Positions 1-8,532 of a stretch of 64,000 nucleotides of DNA are shown here, in pieces. This DNA comes from Xanthomonas sacchari. Lineage in GTDB: Bacteria; Pseudomonadota; Gammaproteobacteria; Xanthomonadales; Xanthomonadaceae. Within the stretch, counting starts at the first letter, position 1; each line of letters begins with the position of its first letter. The translations under genes and the position numbers were made by a program. The notes beneath the pieces are model-generated. The model was given only the letters and a program-made list of their open reading frames with translations. It searched no databases and was not told where the DNA came from. Where the stretch lies: contig NZ_CP100647.1 in assembly GCF_024266585.1 (NCBI RefSeq), forward strand, positions 4,445,001 to 4,509,000, read 5' to 3'.

Positions 1-2
1 AC

Positions 3-611
3 GCCATGGGCGCGCTGTCCACCGGCTTCAACGACACGCCGGCGGTGGCCTCGCGGCCCTACGACGCCGCGCGCGACGGCTTCGTCATCGCCGGCGGCGG
101 CGGCATGCTGGTGCTGGAGGACTACGAGCGCGCGGTGGCGCGCGGCGCGCGCATCCATGCCGAACTGGTCGGCTACGGCGTGACCTCCGACGGCGCCGAC
201 ATGGTCGCCCCGTCCGGCGAAGGCGCGGTGCGCTGCATGCGCATGGCGCTGCAGGGCGTGGACGCGCCGATCGACTACCTCAACACCCACGGCACCTCCA
301 CGCCGCTGGGCGACGTCACCGAACTGGAGGCGGTGCGCGCGGCGTTCGGCGACGCGGTGCCGCCGCTGTCCTCGACCAAGGCGCTGTCCGGGCATTCGCT
401 GGGCGCGGCCAGCGTGCACGAGGCGATCTACTGCCTGCTGATGCTGCGCGACGGCTTCATCGCCGGCTCGGCCAACATCGACACGCTGGATCCGCGCGCC
501 GAGGGCTTCCCGATCGTGCGCGAAAGCCGCGACGCCGCGTTGCGCACGGTGATGTCCAACAGCTTCGGCTTCGGCGGCACCAACGCGGCGCTGGTGTTCG
601 CCAAGGCCTGA
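3..611 (+). CDS. fabB: 3-oxoacyl-ACP synthase I (FabB), C-terminal part
   Basis: The gene runs in from the left edge, so only about the last 200 residues are present. FabB condenses malonyl-ACP with acyl-ACP in cytoplasmic fatty acid elongation. The two catalytic histidine regions of the thiolase fold are visible: [11 protein letters not shown] and, about 35 residues on, [10 protein letters not shown]. The C-terminal [15 protein letters not shown] motif is also intact. The segment [23 protein letters not shown] is much closer to FabB than to FabF. The active-site cysteine would lie upstream of the window. The gene to the right is convergent. The 46-bp gap between them holds no obvious U-tract terminator. 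Confidence 0.95.
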   Translation, partial: AMGALSTGFNDTPAVASRPYDAARDGFVIAGGGGMLVLEDYERAVARGARIHAELVGYGVTSDGADMVAPSGEGAVRCMRMALQGVDAPIDYLNTHGTSTPLGDVTELEAVRAAFGDAVPPLSSTKALSGHSLGAASVHEAIYCLLMLRDGFIAGSANIDTLDPRAEGFPIVRESRDAALRTVMSNSFGFGGTNAALVFAKA

Positions 612-657
612 GTCGGGCCACGCCTGCACAGTGCCGGCAGCGGCAGCGTGCCGCGCG

Positions 658-1524
658 TCAGCGCTCCAGCTGCCTGACGTCGCGACGCCCGGCGTCGTCG
701 TCCTTGTGCGCTGCCGGCTTGGCCGGTGGCGCTGAAGGTGGCGCTGAAGGTGGAGGTGGAGGTGGAGGTGGAGGTGGCGGAGGCGGAGGCGAGGTCGGCT
801 TCGGCGAATGCCGCTCGACCCACTGGATGGTCGCCGGCGACGGCGGCCACGCCGGCGATGCCGAGGGCGCGGACGCAGGCGGCGGCACCGGCTGCAATCC
901 CAGCGATTCGCGCTGGCGCCGGTCGTCTTCCTGCCGTTGCAGTTCCTTCGACAGGTCTTTGTTGTAGCGGGGATTGAGCGCGTCCGGCGGCGGGATCTGA
1001 TACATCCGCTCGCCCGGCGGCGTCCATTGCGGCGCGCTGCTCACTGCCTCGGAGGCAGACGACACTGGCGGCGGCGCCCGCCATTGCGGCGCCAATTGCC
1101 GCTGCAGCGGAGTCGGAATCTGCGCGGGGCCGGCCGCATTGGCTGCACGTTCCAACGGGCGGTAGCGTTCGCGCTCGCGTGCCCAGGGCAGGCCGCGGTA
1201 GTGCGCATCCCAGTAGCGATCCAGGGCAAAGCCGACAGTCGGCACGGCGGGCGCAGTGCCCTCGCCGTGCGTCGCAAAGTCGATCGCCCCGCCTGGCAGC
1301 CAGCCGCGCTTGTCGCGCCAACTGACATCGCACCAGGACCAGTCCTGGGTACATCCATGCACCTGCAGCGTGTCGTGGGTGACGGCGGTCGCCACCCGCG
1401 GATACCCCGGCGCCGGGCCGGCACGCAGACTGGCGCCGATGCGCACGGTGCCGCTGTCGTCCTGCGCCAATGCCGGCGCTGCCATTGCCAACAGCAACGG
1501 CGTCCACCACCTTGCTCGCTTCAT
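658..1524 (-). CDS. Periplasmic SH3-like domain protein with polyproline tail
   Basis: This is a 288-residue protein with a cleavable N-terminal signal (MKRARWWTPLLLAMAAPALA). A bacterial SH3-like segment follows at about residues 24-85, with the pattern RAGPAPGYPRV then W.W..V.W....GWL. Cysteines in the segments VHGCTQDW and WSWCDVSW could pair. The C-terminal third is low complexity, Pro/Gln rich, and includes a run of 14 prolines followed by SAPPSAPP. I chose the ATG at 1524 because a GGGGGA ribosome site lies just upstream and the signal peptide begins there. An upstream in-frame extension runs into repeats and is unlikely to be translated. Such SH3 proteins often bind the cell wall, but the role here is unknown. 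Confidence 0.7.
   Translation of the reverse strand: MKRARWWTPLLLAMAAPALAQDDSGTVRIGASLRAGPAPGYPRVATAVTHDTLQVHGCTQDWSWCDVSWRDKRGWLPGGAIDFATHGEGTAPAVPTVGFALDRYWDAHYRGLPWARERERYRPLERAANAAGPAQIPTPLQRQLAPQWRAPPPVSSASEAVSSAPQWTPPGERMYQIPPPDALNPRYNKDLSKELQRQEDDRRQRESLGLQPVPPPASAPSASPAWPPSPATIQWVERHSPKPTSPPPPPPPPPPPPPPSAPPSAPPAKPAAHKDDDAGRRDVRQLER
741..792. repeat. GGTGGA/GGCGGA hexanucleotide tract inside coding sequence
   Basis: A near-perfect run of GGWGGM triplet pairs encodes the polyproline stretch of the SH3-like protein on the minus strand. Gain or loss of units would keep the reading frame and only change the polyproline length. Confidence 0.75.
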
Positions 1525-1615
1525 GCGGTCCCCCTTGTGCAGTGCGGCTGTGTCCTGCGCCGCGATCGCGGCGGCAAACATCAATGTGCCGCTGTGCCCT
1601 GTTCTAGCACAGAGG

Positions 1616-1705
1616 AGCCGGGATTCGGGATTTGGGATTCGGGATGACCCGCCTGCGGCTGTTGAAAGCCGGGATTGGGGATTGGGGATTGGGGATTGGG
1701 GATTC
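1616..1705. repeat. GGGATTN heptamer arrays (left arm)
   Basis: This gene-free stretch upstream of the SH3-like gene carries two arrays of GGGATTC/GGGATTG heptamers, at about 1620-1645 and 1671-1705. Their reverse complement is the AATCCCT array at 1899-1960, so the two arms could pair over the palindrome between them. Related arrays occur at 17.3, 33.8, 38.5, 40.1, 41.0, 42.7 and 58.1 kb. Confidence 0.8.
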
Positions 1706-1800
1706 GAGAACGGCAACGGGGTCGTCGTGCACGGAGCAACATCGCGATCAAGCGATCTGAAGAATGTGGCCGCCTTCCGATGAAAAAGTCGCCGCTTTTT

Positions 1801-1866
1801 GTGGGAGGGGCTTCAGCCCCGACGGGCTTTCCCGGAAAAGCCCGTCGGGGCTGAAGCCCCTCCCAC
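1801..1866. repeat. REP-like palindrome (GTGGGAGGGGCTTCAG family)
   Basis: A 66-bp almost perfect inverted repeat begins GTGGGAGGGGCTTCAGCCCC and ends with the reverse complement of that sequence. The spacer is CTTTCCCGGAAAAG. It can form a long hairpin on either strand. Its outer GTRGGAG ends and inner GACGGG are shared with copies at 12.1, 34.0, 36.8 and 57.8 kb. This fits the REP elements of Xanthomonadaceae, which are mobilised by RAYT-type transposases in trans. Confidence 0.8.
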
Positions 1867-1898
1867 AACATCCTCGCAACTGCCAGAAACGCGCGAAA

Positions 1899-1960
1899 AA
1901 TCCCTAATCCCTAATCCCTAATCCCTAATCCCTAATCCCTAATCCCTAATCCCTAATCCC
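1899..1960. repeat. AATCCCT heptamer array, about nine units
   Basis: The unit AATCCCT is repeated about nine times without interruption, immediately downstream of the 3' end of oligopeptidase A. It is the inverted counterpart of the GGGATTN arrays at 1616-1705. Perfect short tandem units of this kind tend to vary in copy number through slippage. Confidence 0.85.
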
Positions 1961-1982
1961 GGCTTTCATCCCGACTCCCCGC

Positions 1983-4007
1983 CTACCCCGCCATGCCACT
2001 ATGCCGCAGCAGCGCCTCCAGCTCCGGCGCGCGGCCGCGGAAAGCGGTGAAGTTCTCCAGTGCCGGGCGGCTGCCGCCGCGCGAGAGGATCTCGCGCAGG
2101 AAGCGCGCGCCGGTGTCCGCCAACTGGTCCGGCGCTTCCTCGAACGCCGCGTAGGCGTCGGCGCTGAGCACTTCGGCCCACTTGTAGCTGTAGTAGCCGG
2201 CCGCATAGCCGCCGGCGAAGATGTGGCTGAACTGGTGCGGGAAGCGGTTCCACGCCGGCGGCCGGTTCACCGCCACCGCATCGCGCACGCGTTCGAGCAA
2301 CTGCAGCACGCTGTCGGCCTGCGCATCGAAGCTGTGGTGCAACTGCATGTCGAACAGCGCGAACTCGAGCTGGCGCACGGTGAACATGCCGCTCTGGTAG
2401 TTCTTCGCCGCCAGCATCTTCTCGAACAGCGCGCGCGGCAGCGGTTCGCCGCTGTTCACGTGCGCGGTCATCGCCTGCAGGCGCGGCCACTCCCAGCAGA
2501 AGTTCTCCATGAACTGGCTGGGCAGTTCCACCGCGTCCCATTCCACGCCGTTGATGCCGGCCACGCCCAGCTCGCCGATCTGGGTCAGCAACTGGTGCAG
2601 GCCGTGGCCCATCTCGTGGAACAGCGTGGTGACCTCGTTGTGGGTGAAGGTGGCCGGCTTGCCGTCGCTGCCGCGGCCGAAGTTGCATACCAGGTACACC
2701 AGCGGGGTCTGCACGCCCTCGGCACGCTCGCGGCGGTTGCGGCAATCGTCCATCCAGGCGCCGCCGCGCTTGCCTTCGCGCGCGTACAGATCCAGGTAGA
2801 ACTGCCCGACCAGGCGCCCCTGCGCGTCGCTGAGGCGGAAGAAGCGCACGTCCGGATGCCACACCGGCGCGCTGTCGGCCTCCACGCGCAAGCCGTACAG
2901 GTCGTGGATCAGGCCGAACAGCCCCTCCAGCACCTTGGGCTCGGTGAAGTAGCGCTTCACCTCCTGCTCGGAGAAGCTGTAGCGCGCCTGCTTGAGCTGC
3001 TCGCCGGCATAGGCCAGGTCCCAGGCTTCCAGGGTGTCCAGGCCCAGGTGCTCGCGTGCATAGGCCTCCAGCTCGGCGCGGTCGCGCTGCGCGTAGGGCT
3101 TGGCGCGTGCGGCCAGATCGTGCAGGAACTCCAGCACCTGCGCTGGATCCTGCGCCATCTTCGTGGCCAGCGAGTACTCGGCGTAGCTGGCGAAGCCGAG
3201 CAGCGCCGCCAGTTCGCCGCGCAGGGCGAGGATGCGGCCGATCGCCGCGCTGTTGTCCAGCGCCGCATCGCCGAACTCCGAGGCGCGGATCGCGTTGGCG
3301 CGGTACAGCGTCTCGCGCAGCGCGCGGTCCTCGGCGTACATCTGCACCGGCAGGTAGCACGGCATCTGCAGGGTCAGCTTCCAGCCCGCCTGGCCGTCGC
3401 GCTCGGCCGCCGCGCGCGCGGCGGCGATGCTGTCCTCGGGCAGGCCGGCCAGGCGCGCCGGGTCGTCGATCAGCAGCGACCACGCATCGGTGGCGTCGAG
3501 CACGTTCTGCGAGAACTTGGCCGACAGCGCCGACAGTTCCTCCTGGATCGCGGCGAAGCGCTGCTTGTCGGCCTCGCCCAGTTCGGCGCCGCCCAGGCGG
3601 AAATCGCGCAGCGCGTTGTCCAGCACCTTGCGCTGCGCCGGGGCGAGTGCGGCCGCCTGCGGCGATTGCGCCAGCGTGCGGTACTGCGCGAACAGCGCCA
3701 GGTTCTGCCCCAGCGCGCTGGAGAAGCGCGTCACCTTGGGCAGGTTGGCGTTGTAGGCCTCGCGCAGCGCCGGCGTGTTGACCACCGCCTGCAGGTGGCT
3801 CACCTGGCCCCAGGCGCGCCACAGGCGCTCGGTGGCGTCGTCCAGCGGCGCCACGAAGCTGTCCCAGCGCACCGGCGCCACCGTCTCGGCGGCGGCCACC
3901 GCGGCCTCGGCCTGCGCCAGCAGCGTGTCGATCGCCGGGGCGATGTGCTCGGGCTGGATCGCATCGAAGCGCGGCAGGCCGGAAAAGTCGAGCAGGGGAT
4001 TGGTCAT
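1983..4007 (-). CDS. prlC: Oligopeptidase A (M3 family zinc metallopeptidase)
   Basis: The protein has 674 residues, the usual length for the family. It is a cytoplasmic zinc endopeptidase that degrades short peptides, including cleaved signal peptides. The zinc-binding HEMGH motif is at residues 464-468, with the second ligand region (GVEWDAVELPSQFMENFCWE) about 25 residues on. The C-terminal FSHIFAGGYAAGYYSYKWAE substrate-binding segment is intact. The start MTNPLLDFSGLP aligns with known OpdA starts. In-frame codons upstream were ignored because they overlap the preceding gene region. The closest alternative is peptidyl-dipeptidase Dcp, but the length and the N-terminus favour OpdA. Confidence 0.92.
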   Translation of the reverse strand: MTNPLLDFSGLPRFDAIQPEHIAPAIDTLLAQAEAAVAAAETVAPVRWDSFVAPLDDATERLWRAWGQVSHLQAVVNTPALREAYNANLPKVTRFSSALGQNLALFAQYRTLAQSPQAAALAPAQRKVLDNALRDFRLGGAELGEADKQRFAAIQEELSALSAKFSQNVLDATDAWSLLIDDPARLAGLPEDSIAAARAAAERDGQAGWKLTLQMPCYLPVQMYAEDRALRETLYRANAIRASEFGDAALDNSAAIGRILALRGELAALLGFASYAEYSLATKMAQDPAQVLEFLHDLAARAKPYAQRDRAELEAYAREHLGLDTLEAWDLAYAGEQLKQARYSFSEQEVKRYFTEPKVLEGLFGLIHDLYGLRVEADSAPVWHPDVRFFRLSDAQGRLVGQFYLDLYAREGKRGGAWMDDCRNRRERAEGVQTPLVYLVCNFGRGSDGKPATFTHNEVTTLFHEMGHGLHQLLTQIGELGVAGINGVEWDAVELPSQFMENFCWEWPRLQAMTAHVNSGEPLPRALFEKMLAAKNYQSGMFTVRQLEFALFDMQLHHSFDAQADSVLQLLERVRDAVAVNRPPAWNRFPHQFSHIFAGGYAAGYYSYKWAEVLSADAYAAFEEAPDQLADTGARFLREILSRGGSRPALENFTAFRGRAPELEALLRHSGMAG

Positions 4008-4068
4008 CGCGGAACTCTCGGTAGCGGAGGAAGGACCGGCGCGGCCGGTCATGGAAGGCAGATGGCGG

Positions 4069-5172
4069 TCAGTCCAGCGCCGCACAAGGTAGCGGCGGCA
4101 AGCCGGCGCCGGCCACCGCCGCGGCCAGCTGCGCATCGGCCTGGTCCACGTCGATGCCGTGTTCGGCGTACCACTGCGGGCGGTAGTAGCTGTGCACGTA
4201 GCGCTCGCCGCTGTCGCACAGGATGGTGACGATGGCGCCGCTGCGGCCCTGTTCGCGCATGCGCGTGGCCGCCTGCAGCACGCCGACGAAGTTGGTGCCG
4301 GTGGAGCCGCCCACGCGCCGGCCCAGGCGTGCGCTGACGTAGCGCATCGCCGCCAGGCTCAGCGCGTCGGGCACCTTGACCATCGCATCCACGCAGCTGG
4401 GAATGAAGCTCGGCTCCACCCGCGGCCGGCCGATGCCTTCGATGCGCGAGCCGCCGGTGCTTTCCAGGCCGGCGTAGTCGCGCCCGGCCAGCGCCTCGCG
4501 GTAGCCGTCGAAGAACAGCGACACCTCCGGATCCGCGCACAGGATGCGGGTGGGATGGCGCCGGTAGCGCACGTAGCGGCCGAGCGTGGCCGCGGTGCCG
4601 CCGGTGCCGGGGCTGCACACGATCCACTCGGGGATCGGATGCGGCTCCTCCTGCATCTGCCGGAAGATCGACTCGGCGATGTTGTTGTTGGCGCGCCAGT
4701 CGGTGGCGCGTTCGGCGTACAGGAACTGGTCCATGAAGTGGCCGCCGGTCTCGCGCGCCAGCTGCACCGAATCGGCGTGCAGGTCGCAGGCGCGCCCGAC
4801 CAGGTGGCAGCGCCCACCCTGGAACTCGATCGCGGCGATCTTCTCCGGCGAGGTGCTGGCCGGTATCACCGCGATGAACGGCAGCCCCAGCAGGCGCGCG
4901 AAGTACGCCTCGGACACCGCCGTGGAACCGCTGGAGGCCTCGATCACCGGGCGCCCCTCGCGCAGCCAGCCGTTGGCCAGCGCATAAAGGAACAGCGAGC
5001 GCGCCAGGCGGTGCTTGAGGCTGCCGGTGGGATGGCTGGACTCGTCCTTGAAGTACAGGTCGATGCCGGGGAAACCGGGCAGGTCCAGCGGAATCAGGTG
5101 GGTATCGGCCGAGCGGTTGAAGTCGGCTTCGATCTTCTGGATGGCGGCAGCCACCCAAGCGCGATGGGTCAT
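4069..5172 (-). CDS. PLP-dependent cysteine synthase-family enzyme, possibly cysteine desulfhydrase
   Basis: This 367-residue fold type II PLP enzyme has the Schiff-base lysine at about K53 (TGSLKHRLA). A substrate loop follows ([22 protein letters not shown]), and the phosphate-binding stretch is [14 protein letters not shown]. It is longer than CysK or CysM (about 310) and starts [26 protein letters not shown]. That N-terminus resembles the Cds1 type of L-cysteine desulfhydrase known from mycobacteria, which releases H2S, pyruvate and ammonia. The substrate is therefore inferred. It lies 61 bp upstream of oligopeptidase A on the same strand and may be co-transcribed. Confidence 0.75.
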   Translation of the reverse strand: MTHRAWVAAAIQKIEADFNRSADTHLIPLDLPGFPGIDLYFKDESSHPTGSLKHRLARSLFLYALANGWLREGRPVIEASSGSTAVSEAYFARLLGLPFIAVIPASTSPEKIAAIEFQGGRCHLVGRACDLHADSVQLARETGGHFMDQFLYAERATDWRANNNIAESIFRQMQEEPHPIPEWIVCSPGTGGTAATLGRYVRYRRHPTRILCADPEVSLFFDGYREALAGRDYAGLESTGGSRIEGIGRPRVEPSFIPSCVDAMVKVPDALSLAAMRYVSARLGRRVGGSTGTNFVGVLQAATRMREQGRSGAIVTILCDSGERYVHSYYRPQWYAEHGIDVDQADAQLAAAVAGAGLPPLPCAALD

Positions 5173-5296
5173 GGCGGTGCGGGAGGGAGAAATCGCGCCC
5201 ACGATACACGCCCGGCCGCGCGCCCGGGCCATGCGCGGCAGCGGCGGCCACGCCGGCGTTCACCCGCCGTCGCACGCCGACGGCAGCGGCCCTCGC

Positions 5297-5506
5297 TCAG
5301 CCGGCCACCACGAAGCCGGCGTCGGCGATCGCCTGTTGCAGCGCGGCCACGTCGATGCGCGCGGGGTCGTAGTCGATGCCGACGCGCCCGCCTTCCAGCA
5401 CCACCGTGCTGGCGGTCACGCCCGGGCAGGCGTCCAGCACCCGCTGCAGCCGCGCGCTGCAGCCGCCGCAGGTCATGCCGTGGACGAGGAGATCGAGATG
5501 CTGCAT
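5297..5506 (-). CDS. Small heavy-metal-associated (HMA) copper-binding protein
   Basis: The protein is 69 residues long and consists of one HMA domain. The metal site GMTCGGC is at residues 10-16, and the C-terminus (ADAGFVVAG) is typical of the fold. It probably carries Cu(I) to the adjacent CopA ATPase. It begins 34 bp after copA ends, so it should be third in a cueR-copA-HMA operon. The start at 5506 has a GGAG ribosome site about 6 bases upstream. Confidence 0.88.
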   Translation of the reverse strand: MQHLDLLVHGMTCGGCSARLQRVLDACPGVTASTVVLEGGRVGIDYDPARIDVAALQQAIADAGFVVAG

Positions 5507-5540
5507 GTCATGCTCCAGGGTCGAGAAATCGAATCCGCGC

Positions 5541-7979
5541 TCACTGCGCACGCCAGCGATTGAGCAACAAGGCATTGCCCAGCACCGAGACCGAACTCAG
5601 CGCCATCGCCGCGCCGGCGATCACCGGGTTGAGCAGGCCGAACGCGGCCAGCGGGATGCCCAGGCCGTTGAAGACGAAGGCGAAGAACAGGTTCTGGCGG
5701 ATCTTGCGCACCGTCGCCGCGGACAGGTCGATGGCGGCGGCGACGCCGGCCAGGTCGCCGTGCATCAGCACCACGTCGGCGGCCTCGATGGCGATGTCCG
5801 AGCCGCTGCCGATGGCGAAACTGACGTCGGCCGCGGCCAGCGCCGGGGCGTCGTTGATGCCGTCGCCGACCATGCCGACATGCGCGCCGGGCAGCGCCTG
5901 CAGCCGGCGCACATGCTCGGCCTTGTCCTGCGGCAGCACCTCGGCCTGCACCTGCGCGATGCCCAGCCGCGCGGCCACCGCCTGCGCCGCGTGGCGGTTG
6001 TCGCCGCTGAGCATGGTCACCGCGATGCCGCGCGCCTGCAGCCGCGCCACCGCCTCGGCCACGCCCTCGCGCAGCGGATCGGCAATGGCCAGATAGCCGG
6101 CGACCGCGCCGTCCACCGCCACCGCGACCACGCTCTGGCCCTGCGCCTGCGCCGCCTCGGCCCGCTGCCGCTGGGCCGCGTCGGCCGGGGCAGCGGCCAG
6201 CCCGTCGATCCACGCCAGCGCCCCCAGCGCGACCTCGTGCCCGTCCACGCGGCCACGCACGCCCTGTCCCGGCAGCGTCTGCACCGCTTCGGCGCGCGGT
6301 GCCGGCAGCGCCGCGCGCACGCCCAGGTCGGCGGCGCGCTGCACGATGGCGCGCGCCAGCGGATGCGCCGAACCGGCCTCCAGCGCCGCGGCCAGGCGCA
6401 GCAGCGGCGCGGTCCCGGCCTCGTCGGCGACCAGCACCGCGGTCACCTGCGGCTGGCCCAGGGTCAGCGTGCCGGTCTTGTCGACCACCAGCGCGGTCAG
6501 CGCGCGGGCGCGTTCCAGCACTTCGGCGTCGCGAATCAGGATGCCGGCACGCGCGCCGACGCCGGTGCCGACCATGATCGCGGTTGGCGTGGCCAGGCCC
6601 AGCGCGCATGGGCAGGCGATCACCAGCACCGCCACCGCGTGCACCAGCGCGTCGGCGAAGCTGCCGCCCAGCGCCCAGGTCGCGCCCAGGGTGAGCGCGG
6701 CGATGCCCAGCACCGCCGGCACGAACACCGCGGCGATGCGGTCGACCAGGCGCTGGATCGGCGCCCGCGAGCCTTGCGCGGCATCGACCATGCGCACGAT
6801 CTGCGCCAGCAGCGTGTCCGCGCCGACGCCGGTGGCGCGCGCGCGCAGCAGGCCCAACTGGTTGACCGTGGCCGCGTGCAGGCGGCTGCCCGGCGCCTTG
6901 GCCACCGGCATGGCCTCGCCCGACAGCATCGCCTCGTCCACGCTGGAGTGGCCCTCGAGGACCTCGCCGTCCACCGGCACGCGCTCGCCGGCGGCGACCA
7001 CGAACACGTCGCCGACCGCCAGTTCCGCCACCGGCACCTCCACGGTCGCACCGTCGCGCTCGACCCGCGCGGTGGTCGGCGCCAGGTCGAGCAGCGCGCG
7101 CACCGCCGCGGTGGTGCGGCGCTTGGCGCGGGCCTCGAGCAGGCGCCCGAGCAGCACCAGGGTGATGACGCTGGTGCTGGCCTCGAAGTACACGTGCTGG
7201 CCGTGCAGGCCGGCCACGGTGACCACGGCGCTGTACAGATAGGCCATGCCGGTGCCGAGCGCGACCAGCACGTCCATGTTGGCGCTGCCGTTGCGCAGCG
7301 CGCGGTAGCCGGCGCGGTAGAAGCGCGCGCCGATCCAGCACTGCACCGGCGTGGCCAGCAGCAATTGCAGCCAGCGCGGCAGCGGTTCGGCGTGCGCGCC
7401 GCGCAGGGCGTCGCCGTCCAGCATGCCGAGCATCTGCCCCCAGAACGGCAGGGTCAGCAGCACCGCCGCGGCGAACATTCCCAACTCGCGCCGCCAGGCG
7501 CGGCGCTCGCTGCGCTCGCGCTCGGCCAGGTACGCCGGGTCCATGGCCTCGACGACGCGCGCGCCGAAGCCGGCGTGGGCGATCCGCGCGACCAGGTCCG
7601 CCGGCGCGACCGCGCCGGGCACGATCTCCACCCGCGCCTTGGCCGAGGCCAGGTTGGCGTGGCCGGCGAGCACGCCCGGCGTCTTCGCCAGCACTGCGTC
7701 GATCGACGCCACGCAGGAGGCGCAGTGCAGGCCGCTCAGCTCCAGGGTCAGGGTCTGCGTCGGCACCGCGTAGCCGGCCTGCTGGATGCGCTGCAGCAGC
7801 GTCGGCAGGTCCACCTGCTGCGGGTCGTAGTCCACCTGCACACGCGCCGCGGCGTAGCTGGCCTGTGCCGCGACCCCGGGCAGGCGCTGCAGCGCCTTCT
7901 CCACGCCGGCCGCGCAGGCGGCGCAGGTCATGCCCTGCACCGGCAGGGTCAGCGAGGCGGTGGCCGGGGTCGCGCTCAT
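5541..7979 (-). CDS. copA: Copper-exporting P1B-type ATPase
   Basis: This 812-residue inner-membrane ATPase pumps Cu(I) out of the cytoplasm. It has two N-terminal HMA domains, with CAAC at residues 19-22 and CASC at 86-89. These are followed by membrane helices, the actuator motif SGEA (about 353-356), the CPC transmembrane metal site at 456-458, the phosphorylated DKTGT at 500-504, and MVGDGINDAP near the end. The start codon overlaps the cueR stop codon (ATGA), so the two genes are translationally coupled. Everything expected for an active CopA is present. Confidence 0.96.
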   Translation of the reverse strand: MSATPATASLTLPVQGMTCAACAAGVEKALQRLPGVAAQASYAAARVQVDYDPQQVDLPTLLQRIQQAGYAVPTQTLTLELSGLHCASCVASIDAVLAKTPGVLAGHANLASAKARVEIVPGAVAPADLVARIAHAGFGARVVEAMDPAYLAERERSERRAWRRELGMFAAAVLLTLPFWGQMLGMLDGDALRGAHAEPLPRWLQLLLATPVQCWIGARFYRAGYRALRNGSANMDVLVALGTGMAYLYSAVVTVAGLHGQHVYFEASTSVITLVLLGRLLEARAKRRTTAAVRALLDLAPTTARVERDGATVEVPVAELAVGDVFVVAAGERVPVDGEVLEGHSSVDEAMLSGEAMPVAKAPGSRLHAATVNQLGLLRARATGVGADTLLAQIVRMVDAAQGSRAPIQRLVDRIAAVFVPAVLGIAALTLGATWALGGSFADALVHAVAVLVIACPCALGLATPTAIMVGTGVGARAGILIRDAEVLERARALTALVVDKTGTLTLGQPQVTAVLVADEAGTAPLLRLAAALEAGSAHPLARAIVQRAADLGVRAALPAPRAEAVQTLPGQGVRGRVDGHEVALGALAWIDGLAAAPADAAQRQRAEAAQAQGQSVVAVAVDGAVAGYLAIADPLREGVAEAVARLQARGIAVTMLSGDNRHAAQAVAARLGIAQVQAEVLPQDKAEHVRRLQALPGAHVGMVGDGINDAPALAAADVSFAIGSGSDIAIEAADVVLMHGDLAGVAAAIDLSAATVRKIRQNLFFAFVFNGLGIPLAAFGLLNPVIAGAAMALSSVSVLGNALLLNRWRAQ

Positions 7980-8416
7980 CGCGGCGTGTCGGCGGCGCCG
8001 GCGCCGCGGATGTCGCCCAGGATCGGGCAGGCGTCCGGCGCGCCGTGGCCGGGGCAGTCCTCGACCAGCGCGGCCAGCGCCTGGCGCATCTCGGTCAGCT
8101 CGGCGATGCGCCGGTCCAGCGCCTGCAGGCGCGCGCTGGCGCGCTGCTTGATGCCTTCCACGCCATGCACCTGGTCGTCCTGCAGGGCCAGCAGCTCGCC
8201 GATCTCCTCCAGCGAGAAGCCCAGCTCCTTGGCGCGGCGGATGAAGCGCACCCGCTGCACCGCCGCGGCGTCGTACTCGCGGTAGCCGGAGGCACGGCGC
8301 GGCGCGGGCGGCAGCAGGCCCTGGCGCTCGTAGTAGCGCACGGTGTCGATGGCGACGTCGGCCTGGCGGGCGAGTGCGCCGATGGTGAAGCGGGCGGTGG
8401 CGGGGTCGGATCGCAT
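7976..8416 (-). CDS. cueR: MerR-family copper-sensing regulator CueR
   Basis: CueR activates copper export promoters when it binds Cu(I). The helix-turn-helix (FTIGALARQADVAIDTVRYYERQGLLPP) is followed by a dimerisation helix. The C-terminal metal loop DCPGHGAPDACPIL has the two cysteines expected in CueR. The ATG at 8416 is favoured. A GTG two codons upstream is possible but lies almost against the predicted -10 element. With the promoter at 8423-8454, transcription would start at about 8416-8417, so the mRNA may be leaderless. The gene overlaps copA by 4 bp. Confidence 0.9.
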   Translation of the reverse strand: MRSDPATARFTIGALARQADVAIDTVRYYERQGLLPPAPRRASGYREYDAAAVQRVRFIRRAKELGFSLEEIGELLALQDDQVHGVEGIKQRASARLQALDRRIAELTEMRQALAALVEDCPGHGAPDACPILGDIRGAGAADTPR

Positions 8417-8422
8417 GCGCAC

Positions 8423-8454
8423 ACCCTACTCCCTGGACCCGGGTCCAGAGTCAA
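8423..8454 (-). promoter_or_regulatory. CueR-type promoter and operator of cueR-copA
   Basis: Read on the minus strand, a -35 element TTGACT (8449-8454) and a -10-like TAGGGT (8423-8428) are separated by a long 20-bp spacer. The spacer is filled by the perfect palindrome CTGGACCCGGGTCCAG (8433-8448). An overlong spacer holding the dyad is the hallmark of MerR-family promoters, which the regulator untwists. Confidence 0.8.
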
Positions 8455-8475
8455 GCCTTGCGGTGCCGCGGTCGC

Positions 8476-8503
8476 TTGCCGCCCACGCCGGCTTCGGTAT
8501 CCT
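8476..8503 (+). promoter_or_regulatory. Possible promoter of the copL-copA-copB operon
   Basis: TTGCCG (8476-8481) and TATCCT (8498-8503) are separated by 16 bp, facing copL. The match is moderate only. The site lies about 25 bp from the CueR operator, so the divergent promoters may influence each other. Confidence 0.4.
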
Positions 8504-8532
8504 CTGCGCTTCCCGCCGCCACGCTGCCGCCT

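Noticed and set aside
1616-1960. CRISPR array or telomere-like repeat
   Set aside because: The units are only 7 bp with no unique spacers, and no cas genes are present. It is a simple heptamer repeat.
5376-8285. A 969-codon open frame antisense to copA and cueR
   Set aside because: It is the mirror of the P-type ATPase and cueR codons and has no recognisable motif. The minus-strand genes are complete and conserved.
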